Shown: positions 62,601 through 64,000 of the stretch, piece by piece
Layout: every line of letters starts with the position of its first letter
Position numbering within the stretch: the stretch's first letter is position 1
From: Brachypodius melanocephalos
Lineage: Eukaryota > Chordata > Aves > Passeriformes > Pycnonotidae
Assembly (NCBI GenBank): GCA_013398615.1
Contig: VZSR01000514.1
Location: 7,276,962 to 7,340,961, forward strand
Length of the DNA stretch: 64,000 bases
Reading direction: 5' to 3'
The notes under the pieces: generated by a model
Databases searched by the model: none
Seen by the model: the letters and a program-made list of their open reading frames with translations, nothing else
What the model was told of the DNA's origin: nothing
Made by a program: the position numbers and the translations under genes

Positions 62601-62856
62601 AGTTTATCACAGGTGGTTTTTGGTTTTTTTTTGTTTTTGTGCAATCTTTTTCTCTCTCTTAGAGACACTGAAACATTTAAGAAATGTAACCCTTAGGAAA
62701 GAAATCTCCTTACAACTGTAATCCATTTGATTTTGCTTCCCAAGGCTGGCGAAAAGAGATACACGTCAAAGTATGTGCAACAGAAACCATGAAGGGAAAT
62801 ATAGATGTAGCCTTGACTGGAACTAATGGGTTCAGGAAAAAATACACCATCGACAA
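53597..62856 (+). CDS. PNLIPRP3: Pancreatic lipase-related protein 3-like, partial (3' exons beyond window)
   Basis: Ten exons (53597-53645, 54782-54936, 55912-56037, 56926-57060, 57525-57633, 58387-58506, 58596-58718, 60926-61041, 62008-62137, 62745-62856) join in phase to 1175 nt, about 392 residues; human PNLIPRP3 is about 467. A hydrophobic signal peptide (1-17) precedes KEVCYKRLGCF, the typical mature start. The lipase fold carries catalytic Ser171 in GHSLG, Asp194 in GLDPAG and His281 in CGHKRS. Disulfide cysteines 21/27, 109/120, 255/279 (lid), 303/314 and 317/322 are kept. The PLAT domain begins at RWRKEIHVKV (355). PNLIPRP3 is preferred over PNLIP because of TIKASNF, AVNNVRVVGAE, GLDPAGPLF and CGHLDFYPNGGKKMPGC, the absence of both free cysteines of PNLIP, and the position next to CCDC172. 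The product should be a secreted triglyceride-lipase family member; activity is unproven. Oddities: His96 at the oxyanion aromatic position and a GC-rich exon 4. An in-frame ATG at 53567 is probably intronic because cttcag before 53597 resembles an acceptor. Confidence 0.85.
53646..54781 (+). other. PNLIPRP3 intron 1
   Basis: 1.1-kb intron; no repeat or gene recognised. Confidence 0.8.
54782..54936 (+). CDS. PNLIPRP3: PNLIPRP3 coding exon 2
   Basis: Acceptor gcactccag, donor CAA|gtaagg. Encodes residues 17-68: KEVCYKRLGCFSD, then VNTNFLLFT. Cys21 and Cys27 form the first disulfide of the family. Confidence 0.9.
55630..55834 (-). mobile_element. MIR-like CORE-SINE, antisense, in PNLIPRP3 intron 2
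   Basis: On the minus strand the element begins AGAGCACCCCAATGGTTAAG (tRNA A-box-like), passes GATGGGTCTTATTTCTC, and ends AATGGGCCATGTAAGTAC, matching the amniote MIR 3' pattern GGGGGCCATATAAGTACC from memory. It ends 77 bases before exon 3 of the lipase gene. Confidence 0.6.
55912..56037 (+). CDS. PNLIPRP3: PNLIPRP3 coding exon 3
   Basis: Acceptor ttggcacag, donor AGG|gtaggt. Encodes 42 whole codons, residues 69-110, with TIKASNF (human PNLIPRP3 TIQASYF) and RTRFIIHGH. His96 takes the place of the oxyanion-hole Phe77 of pancreatic lipase. Confidence 0.88.
56038..56925 (+). other. PNLIPRP3 intron 3
   Basis: 0.9-kb intron; a 129-codon minus-strand open frame inside it has no recognisable family. 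Confidence 0.8.
56926..57060 (+). CDS. PNLIPRP3: PNLIPRP3 coding exon 4 (GC-rich)
   Basis: Acceptor ctccaccag, donor GAG|gtaaag. Encodes 45 whole codons, residues 111-155, including DVNCILTDWRGGS and AVNNVRVVGAELEYL. It has 79 G+C of 135 bases and 11 CpG, unlike its sister exons. Confidence 0.92.
57061..57524 (+). other. PNLIPRP3 intron 4
   Basis: 0.46-kb intron; nothing recognised. Confidence 0.8.
57525..57633 (+). CDS. PNLIPRP3: PNLIPRP3 coding exon 5 (nucleophile serine)
   Basis: Acceptor ccttcacag, donor ACAG|gtactg. Encodes residues 156-191 plus one base, containing IHFIGHSLGAHVAGEAGRR with nucleophile Ser171. Confidence 0.95.
57634..58386 (+). other. PNLIPRP3 intron 5
   Basis: 0.75-kb intron; nothing recognised apart from a short A/C-rich run near 58108-58130. 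Confidence 0.8.
58387..58506 (+). CDS. PNLIPRP3: PNLIPRP3 coding exon 6 (catalytic aspartate)
   Basis: Acceptor ttcatttag, donor TTTG|gtaagt. Encodes residues 192-231 plus one base. It carries GLDPAGPLF with catalytic Asp194 and VRLDPSDAKFVDIIHTH. Confidence 0.95.
58596..58718 (+). CDS. PNLIPRP3: PNLIPRP3 coding exon 7 (lid start)
   Basis: Acceptor gtgcatttcag at 58595 is the one that keeps phase with exon 6; the upstream ctgccag at 58576 would shift frame. Donor AGAG|gtaaat. Encodes residues 232-272 plus one base, with CGHLDFYPNGGKKMPGC and the first part of the lid after Cys255. Confidence 0.88.
58719..60925 (+). other. PNLIPRP3 intron 7
   Basis: 2.2-kb AT-rich intron, the largest of the lipase gene; nothing recognised. 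Confidence 0.8.
60926..61041 (+). CDS. PNLIPRP3: PNLIPRP3 coding exon 8 (catalytic histidine)
   Basis: Acceptor tttgtcccag, donor TTG|gtaagt. Encodes residues 273-311. Cys279 closes the lid, His281 is the catalytic histidine, and YYAESIITPNGFVGYRC matches the family pattern YAESILNPDAF.Y.C. Confidence 0.92.
61042..62007 (+). other. PNLIPRP3 intron 8
   Basis: 1.0-kb intron ending in a C homopolymer that forms the exon 9 acceptor tract. Confidence 0.8.
62008..62137 (+). CDS. PNLIPRP3: PNLIPRP3 coding exon 9
   Basis: Acceptor cccccccag, donor GCTC|gtaagt. Encodes residues 312-354 plus one base: GDCFPCPEEGCPLMGHHAD, the Cys-rich link before the C-terminal domain (human KCFPCPSGGCPQMGHYAD). Confidence 0.93.
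62138..62744 (+). other. PNLIPRP3 intron 9
   Basis: 0.6-kb intron; nothing recognised. Confidence 0.8.
62745..62856 (+). CDS. PNLIPRP3: PNLIPRP3 coding exon 10 (start of PLAT domain)
   Basis: Acceptor cttcccaag, donor GACAA|gtgagt. Encodes residues 355-391 plus two bases. RWRKEIHVKV aligns with human RWRHKLSVKL. An unpaired Cys365 is unusual here. The remaining 75 or so residues must lie in exons past the window end. Confidence 0.88.
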
Positions 62857-64000
62857 GTGAGTTTAATGTGGCTGTTGAAAACGTGGCTCTATCACTGTTA
62901 TCACATGCACAGCTATTTTCACATGTGTCGCCCTGCTCGGTGTGGTCTGTGATTTACAATGGTGATAAAAGTGGCTGAGGAGCGGATTGTGGTAAAAATC
63001 TGTTTGCTGGTCTGTAGGAATGCACCCCACACCCAAGCAGGTGTTTCCATGCAGGGAAGGGTTTCAGACTCACCCCGAAAACTTTTATGGGAAGAACACT
63101 AGAAGTTTCTTTTCTCTCCTGACATTAATGGGCTCAGTGCCAAGACAAAAACACTGCTAGGTCTGTTTACCTGTCCCTCAAAAAAGGAGCTATTCTCTAT
63201 TGGGCTGTTTGCAAAAACCCCACCTAAATAATCCAATACATAAGGGAGAGCAGGAGGCTTCTCAGTGCATTCCCAAGGTGTTGTAGCAGGTGTTTGGCTT
63301 TGTTTTTTGGTGGGTTTTTTTGTATTATTTTCTTCTTTTATTAAAACCTTTTTGCTTTTTCAAGACATACTCGACCATGTTGCCTCGCTATTGATTTAAG
63401 CCATTTTCTGTAAGGTGCTGGACACCCTCAGAGATATTGAGAAATTCCATACTGGTCCCTCTTGCTCTGCATTTTCCTTTGTTTTCTGAGGCTGGTGTTA
63501 GCATTGCAAAGTGGGCAAGAGCTCTGTGGCTGCTGCTGGACTCAAACATGGTTTGGTGATCTCTGAGAACACAAAGAGCTCAGTGATGTACAGTCATCTA
63601 ATTATCCCCTCCTCTGGGGAAGATGTGAATAAGTTGCAGCTTGCCCATGAAATGTGCTGGAATATGGGATTCCTGTCCACTCAGCCTGGCCTTTTCCAGT
63701 AAATGTGAATTTAAATCTCAATAAGCAGATGCTGTTCAGCAAGCCAGCTTCAATATTAGAAAACCAACCTCCTCTGTGTTTGAACACAGCCCCATTACTG
63801 GTCTGTACCAGGAGTACCTTTGGTTATAAATACACCACTGCAGCCATAAGTCCACAGATAATTTCAATGTTAATGTCACATTGCAATGTGTGTTCTGTTA
63901 GAGTGAATAGGGATAGCACAGAAGGCACAAAGGAAAACTATAATTTTCAATTTCCTGCATGGTTGAGAACAACCAGAAACACTGAGAGAACTTTTTTATC
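62857..64000 (+). other. PNLIPRP3 intron 10 (continues beyond window)
   Basis: No convincing next exon was found before the window end, so this is read as intron. A weak candidate open segment near 63579-63700 is discussed among the rejected items. Confidence 0.6.

Noticed and set aside
63579..63702. Candidate next lipase exon (YSHLI and EDVNKLQL on the plus strand)
   Set aside because: It faintly recalls the PLAT-domain segment with DVNVG, but the only phase-compatible AG (63578) lacks a pyrimidine tract and the spacing does not align. A transcript would settle it.
1..64000. CRISPR arrays, operons, phage or bacterial defence systems
   Set aside because: The sequence is vertebrate nuclear DNA with spliced genes; no such structures are present.

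Overview
This window looks like avian, probably songbird (passerine), nuclear DNA. Coding sequence is sparse and split into short exons with GT/AG introns. The background is AT-rich, with old CR1/L3 LINE and MIR/CORE-SINE remnants. Two repeats point to birds: a tRNA-derived SINE with a CR1-like tail (3770-3914), resembling the TguSINE1 type of passerines, and a solo ERVL-type LTR (7657-8230) flanked by a 5-bp target duplication. Family and organism names come from memory and were not checked by search.

Two protein-coding genes are supported, both on the + strand. CCDC172 (17493-34996, eight coding exons) gives a complete 257-residue coiled-coil protein, one residue shorter than human CCDC172 as I recall it. 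A pancreatic-lipase-family gene starts at 53597. Ten coding exons (to 62856) give about 392 residues, and the end of the C-terminal PLAT domain lies beyond the window. Its sequence and its place next to CCDC172 fit PNLIPRP3, matching the human 10q25.3 order GFRA1 - CCDC172 - PNLIPRP3 - PNLIP.

Layout: 1-17.1 kb is non-coding flank with simple repeats, a G/T-rich tract, the SINE, the LTR and an antisense LINE relic. 17.1-17.5 kb is a GC-rich CCDC172 promoter/5' region with a 20-bp tandem repeat. 17.5-35.2 kb is CCDC172, whose 9.3-kb intron 6 holds a sense LINE reverse-transcriptase relic. 35.2-53.6 kb is intergenic with LINE and MIR relics and a GC-richer patch near 52.2-52.8 kb. 53.6-64 kb is the lipase gene.

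The two genes are linked by position only: one is a probable sperm-flagellum protein and the other a secreted lipase-family protein. I found no CRISPR, operon, phage or other novel multi-gene system. The most interesting points are in the lipase: a histidine at the oxyanion-hole aromatic position, an altered lid, and one exon with very different base composition (87% GC3 against 28% two exons later).
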